Made by a program: the position numbers and the translations under genes. A DNA stretch of 64,000 nt. Source: Linnemannia schmuckeri. Its lineage: Eukaryota; Mortierellomycota; Mortierellomycetes; Mortierellales; Mortierellaceae. The DNA is taken from positions 868,001 through 932,000 of the forward strand of contig JANATG010000009.1 in assembly GCA_029449235.1 (NCBI GenBank), in the 5' to 3' direction. The notes beneath the pieces were generated by a model. That model searched no databases. It worked only from the letters and a program-made list of their open reading frames with translations, and was not told the origin of the DNA. This document shows positions 21,001 to 33,009 of the stretch, piece by piece (the first letter of the stretch is position 1; the number at the start of each line of letters is the position of its first letter).

Positions 21001-23906
21001 AGTGGGATCGGTCGCGGTCTGCAGAGGCATCCTTGCCACCCAAACTCTGATATCCTGATGCTGAACGCTGGCTGGCGTGACGAGAGGACCGCTTGAGCTT
21101 TCCGACCACCTTTCCCGCCTTGCTCCTGTACTTGTGACGGCGGTGAGTGTCCTCAAACCCATCGGCACGATAATCATGTCCTGTAGATACGGTGATTTCC
21201 TGGTTCTCCTGCGCGGTTTTGGCGGCGGCTTTGATCGATTCTGGGTCCAGGTCATGGTTGAACGAGTGACCAGCGACACAAAACTTTCGAAAGACCATAA
21301 TGTTCTCCGTGAGGGTTCCTGTCTTGTCTGAGAAGAGATAGCTAACCTGTCCCAGTTCCTCGTTGATGACTGTTGTCCTAGCTTCGGCCGGAGTGTTGGA
21401 GACAGGGTCGTACATCTCGATGTCATGGTGAATAAAGTACGCCTGCAGCAACTTGACCAACTCCATGGTAACGTAAAGTGAGATTGGAATCATGGTATTG
21501 AAAAGCACAATGTAACCAAACAGGATGGAAGCAGTGTCATTCTTCATCGCGTTCTTGGCTGTGAGATACCAGGCCAGATGGCCGGGCTTGGAGTTGCGAG
21601 TGGTCCAGACGGCGCTGAGAACAGTACAGAGGGCGGACAAAAAGATGACGATACTGAAAATGACGACAATGACCTTGTTGATAAGGCGTTGCATACTTGG
21701 CGCCTTGGTGCGCACGTTCTTTGAGCCGTTTTGTCGAATCTTGGTGTCCTCTCCTGAAAAGACGATGAGACCGTAGATGTAGGGGGTGTTACGGAGGATG
21801 GTACCACGGAGCAGAATCTGGTTGATGCTAAGGGGATATCGGGGCTGGTTTTTTCCATGACCAACTTGCAAGTACCCCTCAAAGTTGTATAAATCCTGGT
21901 TGGGCTGTTCAGTGTGAGCGCAACCTAGATTTTTAATAGTATGCCATACAGAGAGAATATTAAAATAATTATTAATATCGAACTTTGAGCGCCATTTGGG
22001 CAACCCATTCATTTCATTCGGTTCTCTCTCCTTGTAGCCTCCTTGTTATTCTCTTGCGTTGCATTGATAGAAGCTAATACAGAAATAAAAACCAGCAGCA
22101 TCGTTTTCTGCGCACGATCCTTTTTAGCTCTCCCTGACTCTTGCCCAACCTTCTCTAACCCTCCCTCTCTTCAACTGCACAGTTCCAAAAACCGGGTTAT
22201 CCGCGCGGATGAAATTTACCCATCCATGACATCAACACTTCTCCAGGATCACCAAATTCTCTTCTTAGCGAAACTATAATGAGAAACATCGACGCTCGAT
22301 AGGGGTCCTGACCCACGACGAAAAAAAATAAAAAAATAAATGGGCAATCGAGATTCCAAAAAAAAAAAAAAAAAAAAAATGGAAAAGAACAACAGAACGA
22401 CAACACACTCAGATTACAACAGCCCACTCAAGATGACCAAACTCCCTTGTTTTCTTTCTCCATGTGTATACACGAGATATCTACACGAGTAGACGCCATA
22501 CGTCGATCCACCTTGTAAAAATACGGAAAAAAATTGAGCACAAACTGAGAAAAGGCAGATTAACGACGCCTACCTGTGAACGTGGCGATATCTTCAGGAG
22601 TTTGGATCATGTCGTTGGTCACTTTCAAGGCCTGGCGCTGCTTCAGATTCGTTTCCCCGTCAAGAGCCGCCGTTTCAACGTAGCAGCCTCCATCTGCACC
22701 GGATGAGTGCAGGAGGATGAGGTCGGCGGGCACCCAGTCGTTCTGATCTACTCGGACAATGTCACCTACCGCCAGATCCTTCCACTTTATCTGTTGAAAG
22801 ACGGCGAGATTTGGCGTGGGAGTGGCTGTTGCTGGGGTCAATGGGATGGTAATAGAGAGTTCTGCAGGCGAGGCTGGAGTCTCGCCAGTTGGACGATGAG
22901 AGGATGCGGATACGGGCAAAGGGTATGCGGATGCAGAAGTTGTGGAGGGCTGTTGGGTATGGGACGAGATCGAATTAGTCGCATTCCGGTAGCTCCGAAA
23001 GACGTTGGCAGGCTGGTTATTCTCACCGGAATCCTGCCGATGTCTCCTGAGATCATCGTATCCTTCATGCGCAATTGCAATCGACAGGAAGACGAGCAAC
23101 GGCACCAATGTTGTGTACTGACCGGTGGTGGACCAGCCGGGCACCATCTGGAGCGAGGCGACGAACAAGAAGTACACGTTGGCAATCTTTGAGAACTGCG
23201 CATAGAGCTGTTTGGGCAAGAAATCCCAGAGGGTATAACGAGCCGTGGTGACGGCGTTGGAGACAAATGGTTTACCCGTCTCTGGTTGGATCAAGGGCGT
23301 GGAGCGAGAGGAGGAAATGGGGATAATACGGTTTCCGGTTTTTGGAACCATAGCGCCGCGGCCCTTGAACCTGTTCGCTAATGATGACATCCAACCTGTT
23401 GGGCGTCGAACGGGCTTTGTGGAGAGGGGCTCAGAGTCGAAGTCAAGTTCTTTGTAGGATTCTGAGGTGAGAGGACCCCCAGCTGCGGTTATTAGCGCCG
23501 TTTGTGTGGTGGTAGAGGTGGAGATCGTTGGAAGGGCGTTGTTGTTATGTACAGATCCGAGTTCCATTGCTGCTGCTTGAGCAGTTGATGGAGTTGGCTG
23601 CGGTTGGTCGATTAGGACGTTCCTTGCTTGTTGCGAATTGCCATTGTTGTTGTTGGGTGGAGAGGAAGAAGAAGGAGAGAGGCTAGGGTTCGTGATAATG
23701 GAAGGTTGCTGTCCCTGAAGGGTTGCACGTCTTCGACGGGAGTGTAGTGTTGGAGTAGCGGGAGACTCTGGAGAGGATACTGAGGGGAAGACTGTTGAGG
23801 AGGGGGAGGAGGAGAGTGGTGAGGACGCAGGCGGATGGGGATATGATGATCCGCTGGCTGTTGGTTGACCGGTCGAGGTGGCCTGACCATGGTTGGGGGA
23901 GGCCAT
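18095..23906 (-). CDS. P4-ATPase phospholipid flippase, probably Dnf3-like (1720 aa)
   Basis: Aminophospholipid-translocating P-type ATPase that moves lipids to the cytosolic leaflet of Golgi, endosomal or plasma membrane. Two exons (23906-22574 and 21924-18095 on the - strand) are joined by a 649-bp GTAGGC..CTAG intron, giving 1721 codons. The N-terminal 180 residues are Ser/Thr/Pro-rich. Core motifs occur in order: P4 N-terminal FVSNAVTTARYTLWDFLPKQ; actuator loop VETAALDGETNLK; HTEQPNQDLYNFEG; phosphorylation site DKTGTLT (Asp near residue 642); KGADSIILER in the nucleotide domain; MLTGDKRETAINIGYSC; and hinge GDGANDIAMIQEANVGIGI. Ten membrane segments are expected. Disordered Ser/Gly inserts sit between actuator and membrane and within the nucleotide domain. 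The large size and RGTILRNTPYIYGLIVFSGE segment recall Dnf3 more than Drs2, but that is a tentative subclass call. A non-catalytic Cdc50-type partner is expected elsewhere. Confidence 0.93.
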
Positions 23907-24660
23907 GGCTCACACTGCGAAGAGGAGGGAGAGAGGAGGAAGGAAGGAGGAGAATAGGAAAAGGAGAGTGAGTATGAGTGTATGCGAGAGTGAGCGAGAG
24001 AGAAAGAAAGACGAAGGCAAAGCAGGAGGGACTGGAAAAAAAGAAGAAAAAGAGAGAAGCGATGAGTGGTAAAGTGAGGTGAGCGAGGGAAGAGAGGAAC
24101 AGACGAATAGAGCGAAGAGTTGAGTAACTGAGTGCATTGATTGGACAAAAGGGAGGAAGGGCGGATGTTGGATTATATGTATCCGATAATGGGTCAATTC
24201 GTTGATGGGCTGGATTGGACTCTATTTTGGCAATAATGGGATGAATTGACTTGTGGATATAAGGAGGAACAGAGGGTACATACGAGGGAAGTTGGATGTG
24301 CGTGCGTGGGTGCGTGACAGGGAATGGATGGAGACAGTGGTGGTGGTGATGATGTGAACTGAGTGAACATAAAGCAGAACAAGGTTGGACAAAAAAAAGG
24401 TCGAGAGCCGACCAGCGAAACGAGACAGAGGATTGAAAGGAGGCCAATGCTGGTGTGTGAAGGGAAATAATAATAAATAAGCTCGCCGGATTACCTTGTG
24501 GTGCGGGGGGGTAGGTGGACGTGGATATGGGCTGGAGAGCGAGAGAGAGGGATATATTGGTGCGAAGTGTAACGGTTTGTTTGTCGCTTGGTGCAAGTTA
24601 GAAAGAGTGAGGAGTAATAAACAAAGGGAATGCAATCGTGAGTGAGCGTGAGTGTTGATT

Positions 24661-24725
24661 GAGTGAGAGTAAGTGAGAGTAAGTGAGAGTAAGTGAGAGT
24701 AAGTGAGAGTAAGTGAGAGTAAGTG
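24661..24725. repeat. Decamer array AAGTGAGAGT, about six copies
   Basis: Perfect tandem copies of a 10-bp unit. Read on the + strand each unit contains GAGAGTAAGT, close to a consensus 5' splice site. It lies 0.75-0.8 kb upstream of the flippase start. Confidence 0.9.
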
Positions 24726-25148
24726 GATCAGGAGGAGGAGAGAAGAGGGCCAGAGAAGAACAGGATGAATGGATCACAAGTGGTTGTTCTTGTGGTTCGA
24801 GATTGATGAGGAAAGAAGAGAAATGGAGAGTGAAGGAAGAGAGAAGAGACGAAGAGGACAAAGGAAGAGGAAAAGAAGAAATAAAATAAAAAAAAAAAAA
24901 AAAAAGCATACCCTTCTCAACACAAAATTATTTCGATGGGCAGATCGACGACCTCAGGATGTCTGTCAACTGACTAGCTGACTGGCAGCCCACCACCTCG
25001 CGGCAGACTTGTCGATTCGCTGTTCTTTCAAATGTTGTCGTTGCTGTTGCTGTTGCTGTCGCTGTTGTTGTTTTGATGACCTTCGATTCTTGATAAACCT
25101 GTTCTTCTCTTCCTTTTAAACTCTTCTCTTGCGGGCTTGGACCAGCTG

Positions 25149-25176
25149 AAAAAAAAAAAAAAAAAAAAAAAAAAAA
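25149..25176. repeat. A28 homopolymer
   Basis: Uninterrupted run of about 28 A in intergenic DNA. Confidence 0.9.
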
Positions 25177-27248
25177 GGTTGCGTCTCTCTGATAAAGACA
25201 TCGTGCAATGATCAAGGGATCACACTTTAAATCACTTCTATCGTTCTTTAGGTAGAAGGTTGACTATCCCCTATCCAGCATGTCACTTGCCTCCCTTTCT
25301 TTCAATATTTCTAGCGAATGACACCTCATACACCAGGCATCTCTGTTCACCTGGCTTGACATTGGTCCAGGGGGGGGGGGCGAGAAAAGTAGAGCAAGTA
25401 GGTCAACAGGGGCAAGGGGGAGAGGTACAACTTTACCGTACAAGTACAGTTTCCAGTTTTATTTTCAGAAACGTTTCTCGGATGAATACAACTAAACATA
25501 CCCATCCTTTCCTTCATTCTCCTCCACCTCCACCCTCACTTTCAATCGCCTCATACTTTTTTCTATTATGTTCGATCCGTTTACGCTGCCAAGAGTCAAA
25601 GCGAGCAATTTTCACTTCCAGAGAGATATCCGTACGTATTCTTCAGTCTGTAAACTGACGTCTTGAAGGTTGTTGAGCAATGGCTCTTGCTCCAGCCCAG
25701 CCAGGCTTATTGATGTAGTCAACCAACACAGAAGGGAAAAAAAAGTACAGCCGACCGACCAACTTCAACCTCCGCTGCAAAGATATAAGCGCAGCCCTCT
25801 TCCTTCACAGGCCAGGACATCGATGGCAGTACTCTACATGCTGCACATATCGTATTCTGAACAGTTGCGAGGAAGGGTACAACCATCCACCCTTAGCATG
25901 GCCCTTGCATGAAAGAAAGAAGAGGGGGGAAGGCATCAAGGCTATGTGAATGTGTCTTTACTTTCCGATTTTTTTCTTCCGTAACAGGAACAAACCCCCT
26001 TTCTACGATCTTCTTTCAAATATGAGAATGCGTGGTCGAGAAGATTAATTCGACCGATGAGATCCCTGCCCCCTGCTCTGGCAAGAATAGACAAAAACAT
26101 TCAACAATAACAAAACAGTAGCAAAATAGGGCACTGTCGATCAAGATCAGCTTGTCCGAGGAGTCTATTGGCGGTTTTCTTCACTGTATCGCCGATGCGA
26201 TGCCAGGGCCTAGAGCCAATTGTTTAATAACACAGAGTTCCACAAAAGTCCATCCATGTGTCCCTCCAACTACAGCAATACAACAACAGCGAAGTGCACT
26301 CATTTTCACTCCTAAAGTCCGAGGATGCATTTAGCAGTTCAGAGTAGCAATTCGCAGTAACTTTTCAGCTAAGCCCAGTTCTTCCTCGCCAACGTGGCCA
26401 CCCCAGACCCATTGACCATTCGTTTTGGATATTTTGTGCTTATCGTCTTTTTAGTTTTTGCTGTCATTTTCACCTGAAATAACCTTCTCTTCTCTGCCTT
26501 TGTAACCCAGGATGGATGCATCCATAACGACTATGGAGAAAACATTTACCCGATATTTGATGACCATAAAACAAAAAAAAAGTAAACATGCGCGACTTCT
26601 GTCAGAAAAGCATTAAGCCCCTATCCACCAAAAGCCACCTGTGGTTCGATTATGACCAACAAACCGACAAAACGACGAAAAATGCGAGCAACCATGAAAA
26701 AAAATAGAACGATTTTTATCAAAGGGGTGTCACCTATGCACGAGCCGACTTTTTAATCGTCACTCTCCTGCTTTGTTTTCTGGTTGTTTTCCCGAGCTAC
26801 ATAGAGCCTTTTTTTCTGTGGTCCAATTAGTAACCTTGCATCACCGCTTGGCACCTTTTTGTTGTTTCCTTATTCCTCCGGGACACCAAACCAAGCAAGG
26901 GCTGATTGATGAGTCCGGATGTGGTCAAACAGAAAAAAAAGACTCGCAACTATCGTACAGAATAATCGTCACTACAGCCAAAAAAAACCAAAAAAGAAAA
27001 CACGCTGAACGCTGAACAGAAACAAAATGACAAATACACCAAGTTCAAGAATGCACAAAACGACGGCTATTGATTGAGGCGCAGGCTACACCGCAAGAGA
27101 TGATGGCTGGAGGAGGAACCGAGAATAAGATCATTGTTCCAGTAAGCAGCAACCGTCGATGCTACAGTGGTTGACAAGTAACGATAGAAAGAAGAAAGTA
27201 AGAGTTAGTAACCAGAAGATCAAACAAAAAAAACATCCAACAATAGCA

Positions 27249-29018
27249 TCACTCAAAGAAGAAGTTACCAGAGATATCCTCTCCGTTACTGTAAAACAAA
27301 TCCTTAACCTCCCACTTCAGAGGGGGCAATTCAGGCTTGGGGAAGAAGTAATAGTTGCCCATACTGCTTTCCTGAGGAATGAAGTTCTCGGGTGCCAGCT
27401 TTTCAATCTTGACCACATGGGAGGGCGACTGGGGCTCGTAGCCAAACTTGTGGCGGAGGTAGGTAGAGTAAGAAGGGTGGCTGGCGACGTAGATGTCGCC
27501 AGTATGCTTGTCGACCGACAGGTTGTCGACATGGTTGCCGACCCAGATATCCACATCGTGCTCTAGTTGCCCCTGTGCAATATCCTCAGTCGTGTTGTAT
27601 ACATGAACAACTCTGTCCATGAATGATGAAACATAGATCTGCTTGCCATCCGGGGATCCCGCAATACCTAAAAAAGCGTGCTCTCAAGGTTTGTTATTTA
27701 GTGTTCTCACTGTCATACCATGAGCCCTCATGGCAGTCATGATACGATGTATGCCTTGTTGTCCTTACCATAGGGGTTGTTGAGACTCTGAAGAACCTTT
27801 TGGGACTTTTCACCGTTGTAATAGACAACAGTGCCCATGGCTGTGCCAGTAACGTCCTCAACAACTCGTCCATACTTGTTGCCCATGGCCTATCAAAAAC
27901 AAAACAGACCGTCAGAAAATAATAACATTTGTTGTTTACCACTAAAATCGTCCTCTCACCAATAATACATGCTTGCATAACACTTACATGGTGGTTGGTC
28001 AAGTAGAAGCGATCCTGGTCAACAGCAACAATGTCCTTGGGAGTAACAAACAGATCACTGCTAACGCTCTTGACAAGCGTCAACGTGTTAGCAACAGAAG
28101 AATAGTCAAAGATCTCGACAAGATCTCCCTTGTGCGAATGGTTGATGACAAAGAGACGAGTCCTCCTCGCATGAGTCTTTTCATCCTGAAAGTGATAGAG
28201 CGACATTCCTGCTGGGTGGAAATCGTCTGAAGTAAACGACTTGAGCTTCAACTCTTTGGGTGTTCCATTCTTATGCTACGTGAGAATAAAGTATGCGAAA
28301 ATTAAATGGTAAGCTAAAAGTAGGCGTGTATGTTTATGTGTAGTACAGAAGAGAAATTCGTCCTTACATTCAAGGCGAGGGTATAGATGCCTCCGTTCTT
28401 GGCAGTCTTGGAGCTGGGGCGGTGGAAGAACCGACTCTCCTTCTTCCAGGAATAGTCGTCCGAGGACACAAACGCCAATTGATCATGGTCACTAATCTCA
28501 ATATCGGCAGGTCCAGGGATGTCTACACATGCGAAGTATTGGAGTTGAGTTTTCTATTTCCATTATAAATTTCCTTCACACTCCCCATACCGGAAAAGCG
28601 GATGCAAAAGCAGCTTACAGGCAGTCTTGAAGCAGTTGCCCTGAAGTCCAACGGTTTGCTCAATGGCGATCTCACGGCCAGTAAAGATAAATTTTTCAAA
28701 GGCAGACTTGAGGAGGACACCAATAGAGGCGACGATGAGAGAGATCACCAGATTCCTGACCTGAGACTTTTTCTTCGTACTCTGCTGCTGAGCAATCCTC
28801 TTGTGGATATGCGTAACGGTGAGTTTTTTCTTCTTGTCCTCCTCCTCAGTATCCTTCTTGGAGGTTGATGATGATGATGATGGCTTAATAGTTGAGGATA
28901 CAGAGGTGGCGGTTGTTGTTGCGACGTCCGAGTCGCTTTCTGCGTCCTCAACGGTTGTGCGTCTATTCCTGAGAGTGGCAGAGGGTTGTTGCTGTTGTTG
29001 TTCGTCCGATTCTGCCAT
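27249..29018 (-). CDS. Membrane-anchored paraoxonase/arylesterase-fold protein (460 aa), active site altered
   Basis: Five exons on the - strand: 29018-28619, 28522-28368, 28275-27988, 27889-27769 and 27667-27249, all with GT-AG introns, giving 461 codons. The N-terminus is Ser/Thr/Gln-rich and followed by a single hydrophobic segment (about residues 88-104, VRNLVISLIVASIGVLLKSA), which suggests a type II anchor with the propeller in the lumen or outside. The rest follows the PON six-bladed propeller: PADIEISDHDQLAFVSSDD, FTSDDFHPAGMSL, LFVINHSHKGDLVEIF, DIVAVDQDRFYLTNHH, YGIAGSPDGKQIYVSS and HVDNLSVDKHTGDIYVASHP. By alignment from memory with human PON1, the Asp269/Asn270 pair is kept. Positions of Glu53, His115, Asn168 and Asn224 appear to be Ala, Ala, Lys and Tyr. 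Classic calcium-dependent lactonase chemistry is therefore doubtful. Confidence 0.85.
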
Positions 29019-32000
29019 TGTTGATGAGAGAGTGGTGTCGACGGAAGGAATGAGAGACAAGGAAGACGAAAAGTAGAAAAACGCGCACACGTTGTCCATT
29101 GAATGTGAGCTCAGGATCAGTGACTGTGAATACGGTAGCAAATGAGAAGGCGGGAGTGGTTAATTCGTACCTTTCGGCCTGTCATTCACTGCACGTGCAA
29201 ATTCCATGTCATCCACAGGTCCATCTTGGTCCATCTGGACAAATTGTAAAAAAAACTTTCTCAGGTATGGTTGTTGAGAGAGCTTTTATTCGTCCATGTT
29301 CATTTGCACGATGCTTCTTCATAGTTACAAGCCGCGTGGCTACGGACGAACGTGCCTTCGACGTGCTTGCTAGACTCCAGCTGGATAACACAGGTGCAAT
29401 AGCCGGCTGTGGCTCAGCACTTCTCAGTCAGCTCCTGCCTACCATCCAAGACAAACAATCAAAATTCACATTTTTTGAGGTCCTTGGCCCGTGTTGATCA
29501 CTTCTTTATTCTCTCGTCTTCTTTTTGGTATCCGTTAAATGACTTTCTTTCTGCGTTTGTTCGCTTGTTCTCATACTAGAACAGCTGCAAAGCAGCAAAA
29601 AAAAAATATATATAAGGCAACGCACAGCTGCGCACGCCATACCAAACACCCCTTCACACATTCACAGCCTTACTTTTCCAGTTACACATGTCATGCCACA
29701 ACTCATCTTGTCTCTTGACTGTATGCAAATGTTGATAAGGAGGAGGAACAGGCACAATTAGTTCTTCAACATCGACTACGAAGCCACAATTATAGCAATT
29801 GGGCAATTTTATATACTCGCATCTGCCAACTGGCAAGGTAGCCCTATTTAAAAAAACAAGATATGAACAAAAACACACGACTGTGGATAGTAAACTTGTG
29901 GGGTGAGGAGGAAAATTAAAGCGAGAAAAAAAAATTGCTATTCTAGGTAGGCTGTCCACGTAATCTTGCTTTCATCCCGAGGAGGAGAGGAAATACAAAT
30001 CAGAAAGCCTGTTTAATGCAACAAAGAGGCTGAAAAACAAGTGGAGTAACGACGAGATAGGTCCAATTGATCCTTAAGACTTCAAAAGGGTTATGGTTAG
30101 AAGGGGTACATGTACCGACAAAGGTCGGACCTTTTTTTAGGGAAGGGATGGGCTTCTGCAGACCAGAACTGTGTCTCCTCGATCGATTGGGACCCAGCTA
30201 TTCATTGTTTGCCGGCATTTTTGTATAAGTGACTGGTGTGCTGACCAATGCCAGGTAGCCCTCAAAATGAGCTTTGTCTTCACTTTTTATTTATCATCTT
30301 GTCGACTTTTCATCTGTGGATATGCAAACCGCAAATAAGCAAAGTAGCTAAAATGATCGGAAGGGGACTGTGAAGAGGGGGACGTGTCGATCTGTCGTCT
30401 GTTCTAGTAGTTGTTGTGTTCACCAGATGTGTGACAAAAAGGAGAGTTTCTTGTCGTCGATAAACAAGTAAATGCAACGCGCGTCCTTTTTTCATTTTTT
30501 TGCAAGGAACAAATGAAAAAGCAAGGAAGAAAAAAAATCTTGACAGGCCAGGGTTGTGGCCCTTCATACTGTAGTCAGCGGACCTAGCTTTTTTTCTTTC
30601 TTGTCCTTGTTCATAAGAGAGATCCTGCGCACTATCCGTTTTTGTTATCTTGCGCAGTGCTGAAATGAGGCCTGCATGGGAACTGCTCTCAAAAACATAA
30701 TAAAAACAAAGGGAACAGTCTTCTTGTATACTGAGACTGACTGTGTGCAAGGCGATGTCATGGCGCGGCAAAGAAGAAAGTAGCAATCCGCCCGCCATAC
30801 CTGTCGTCTGAATTGTTTGTCTGTTTGGGTCCAGACAGTACCATTGATACCCTGTTATGTTATGATATCACAAACGACAGGCGTATAAATGGTCAATTGG
30901 CATCCATATCTTCTTTGCAATTGAATTGTCATCAGCAGCATATTATTATTCACGAGGGAAGGTGTTTTCACTAATGGATTTTTTTTTTTTTTTTTTTTTT
31001 TTGCGCTTGTCTGTTGTCCTATCTTTGTACGTCTTAGTTGGGGTAATTGTCATCATTGTTGTCCACGGCGAAAGGAGCAAGAAAGCTGAACTCCAAAAAG
31101 GCAATTTTTCATTGGTCCCTCTCTTTGCTTCACAAGCCAGTGGACAGCAACCTATTCCAAAAGTAGGCATGATTTGGCTTTTCTTTTCTTATTTTTCAGT
31201 CTTTCGTCTTTACTCTTCTTTTTCTTCATCATACACCCTCTGCTGTCTAATCTCTTTTTTCACTCATCACTCACACTCAGTCCTTTTGCCCTTCTTACTC
31301 TCACTTGCTCACTCTCTTCCCACTCTCTTTACTCTTGATGATCTCTTTTTTCTCCTAACTGCCATCCCTCACTCTCACTCTCACTCGACTCCAAATCGCC
31401 ACTTGATTACACATCCCCCTCTTCCTTTCATTCTAATCAAAACGTGCTTCGTTTTGCCACCAAAAAAGCCTTCGACAAGCAACAACGCAAAAAGACAAAC
31501 AACCGACAGGGTACGCTTTTCACTTTTGCAGCCTTCCTCTTTCCTCCCTTCCAACTGCAAGGAGATATCGCCTCAACGACCGTTGGTTGGTTTATCCTCC
31601 TCCCCTGTTCTCTCCTTGTTGAACAGCCCAGCGAACGGACCAAGCAACACCTCCTCCTCTTCTTATTACATACCTCCCTTCTCCTTCACTTCTTTTTTTT
31701 TGCTCAGCCCTTCTTCATACAAAACAACAGCACTTCCCACCAGTATCCACACACATACGCACGCCCGCCCAGACAGCCAACTACCGTAATCGAGTTTGAT
31801 AACTGCCTCATTCTTTCCTGCTCCATCTTTACTCCCCTGCACCTATCTCTTCATACCCCTTTCCTTCTTTTCCTTCTTTCCTTCCCGCTGCGCGATTTAT
31901 TTCTCTCTTTCCCCTTCCTTTATTCCCTTACCAAAAAAGAAAATCCTGCGCAGTAAGGCTACTCGATTCCCACTTAGCACGCCTTTTTGACTTTATTGGT

Positions 32001-32910
32001 CTGACTTGGAAAAGCACTGTCTTATTCAGCAGTTTTATGGGATGTCAAAGTACTTGGTTAAGTTCAGAAACGAGGCGGTGTCCCTGAGGGAAAATGAAGA
32101 GGGCTAAAGAGGATCCTAAGGGCTTGTTTGTGTAATGTGTATCGTGTTCGTTTGTATGTGTGTGCACATGTTATTTTAGTGACTAAGTCGGATCTGAACG
32201 AGTCAGTTTTGTGCGGATGGACTTTTTGTGCTTAGTTGGGCAAGTGAAGGAGAGAAAAGAGTCCAAGCGACAATCGAGCAAAGAAGCCAAAAAAACGTCA
32301 TTTTGGAAATATGGTTCTTGCACACATATATACACATAAAACGGAGAGTAAGAAAAAAGTAAGAAGAGACAAAGATACATGCAAACAGCAAAATGCAATC
32401 AACAAGGGGTGGATGACAACAACCTACCAACCCGTCAACCAGACAACCAACCCACAACAATAACATTGGAAATAAAGAAGCAAACACCAACAAAGAAAAA
32501 CTGAGACAGCTAGAGTGAAAAAAGCGGGTGGAAGAGAAACCCTCTTTCTTTGTTTTGTCACTTTCTACAATCACTTCCTAGTATTCATATCGCACAACTC
32601 AATCCAGTTTCCTCGGAGGAGTTAATAATTAACACTCACTCCCGCACCCACACATCATATCCTCTTTCAGTGAATGAATAAGTTATACCCTGACCCTGTC
32701 ATTGTTTGTATCGGGCCGCGTCTACCGTGCTCACGTTTTAATACTCTCCTTAACCAAAATTCCATACTCTCTTCTATTCCTCTTCTTTCACTCCATTCTT
32801 CTCTCCCTCTCACTCTCTCAGATCGTTTGCTTATTAGCAGCGGGACGCATCCTTATTCTCTCATTCAATCTACATTGACAGACAACAACCACCCGCACGA
32901 GGCTCATCCC
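29019..32910. other. Long gap: PON-like promoter and Zn2Cys6 regulator leader
   Basis: 3.9 kb with no gene I can defend. A T run lies at 30980-31002. From about 31,190 to 32,000 and 32,740 to 32,830 the + strand is strongly CT-rich, which fits a long or spliced 5' leader for the regulator starting at 32911. A short - strand frame at 29654-29840 has Cys pairs but no recognisable family. Confidence 0.5.
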
Positions 32911-32966
32911 ATGGCCACCCAGGAACAGCTCGATGCCAAGCGGCGAAGAGTTTCCCGAGCCTGGTA

Positions 32967-33009
<43 letters not shown>

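Larger units (their letters stand above)
23907..27248. other. Repeat-rich intergenic region between flippase and PON-like genes
   Basis: The first kilobase is purine-rich on + (pyrimidine-rich on -), the expected leader and promoter of the flippase. It then holds a decamer array (24661-24725), A runs (24889-24905 and 25149-25176), a GTTGCT-type short repeat (about 25040-25072) and a run of G near 25371. From 25.2 to 27.2 kb I see no frame with protein character and no RNA gene. Confidence 0.5.

Noticed and set aside
29099..29497. 132-aa + strand frame upstream of the PON-like gene
   Set aside because: Composition looks random and it has no motif. It overlaps the expected PON-like promoter.
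29654..29959. - strand frame with Cys pairs (YNCGFVVDVEELIVPV)
   Set aside because: No start codon in good context, no splice partner and no family likeness. It could be a relic but cannot be supported.
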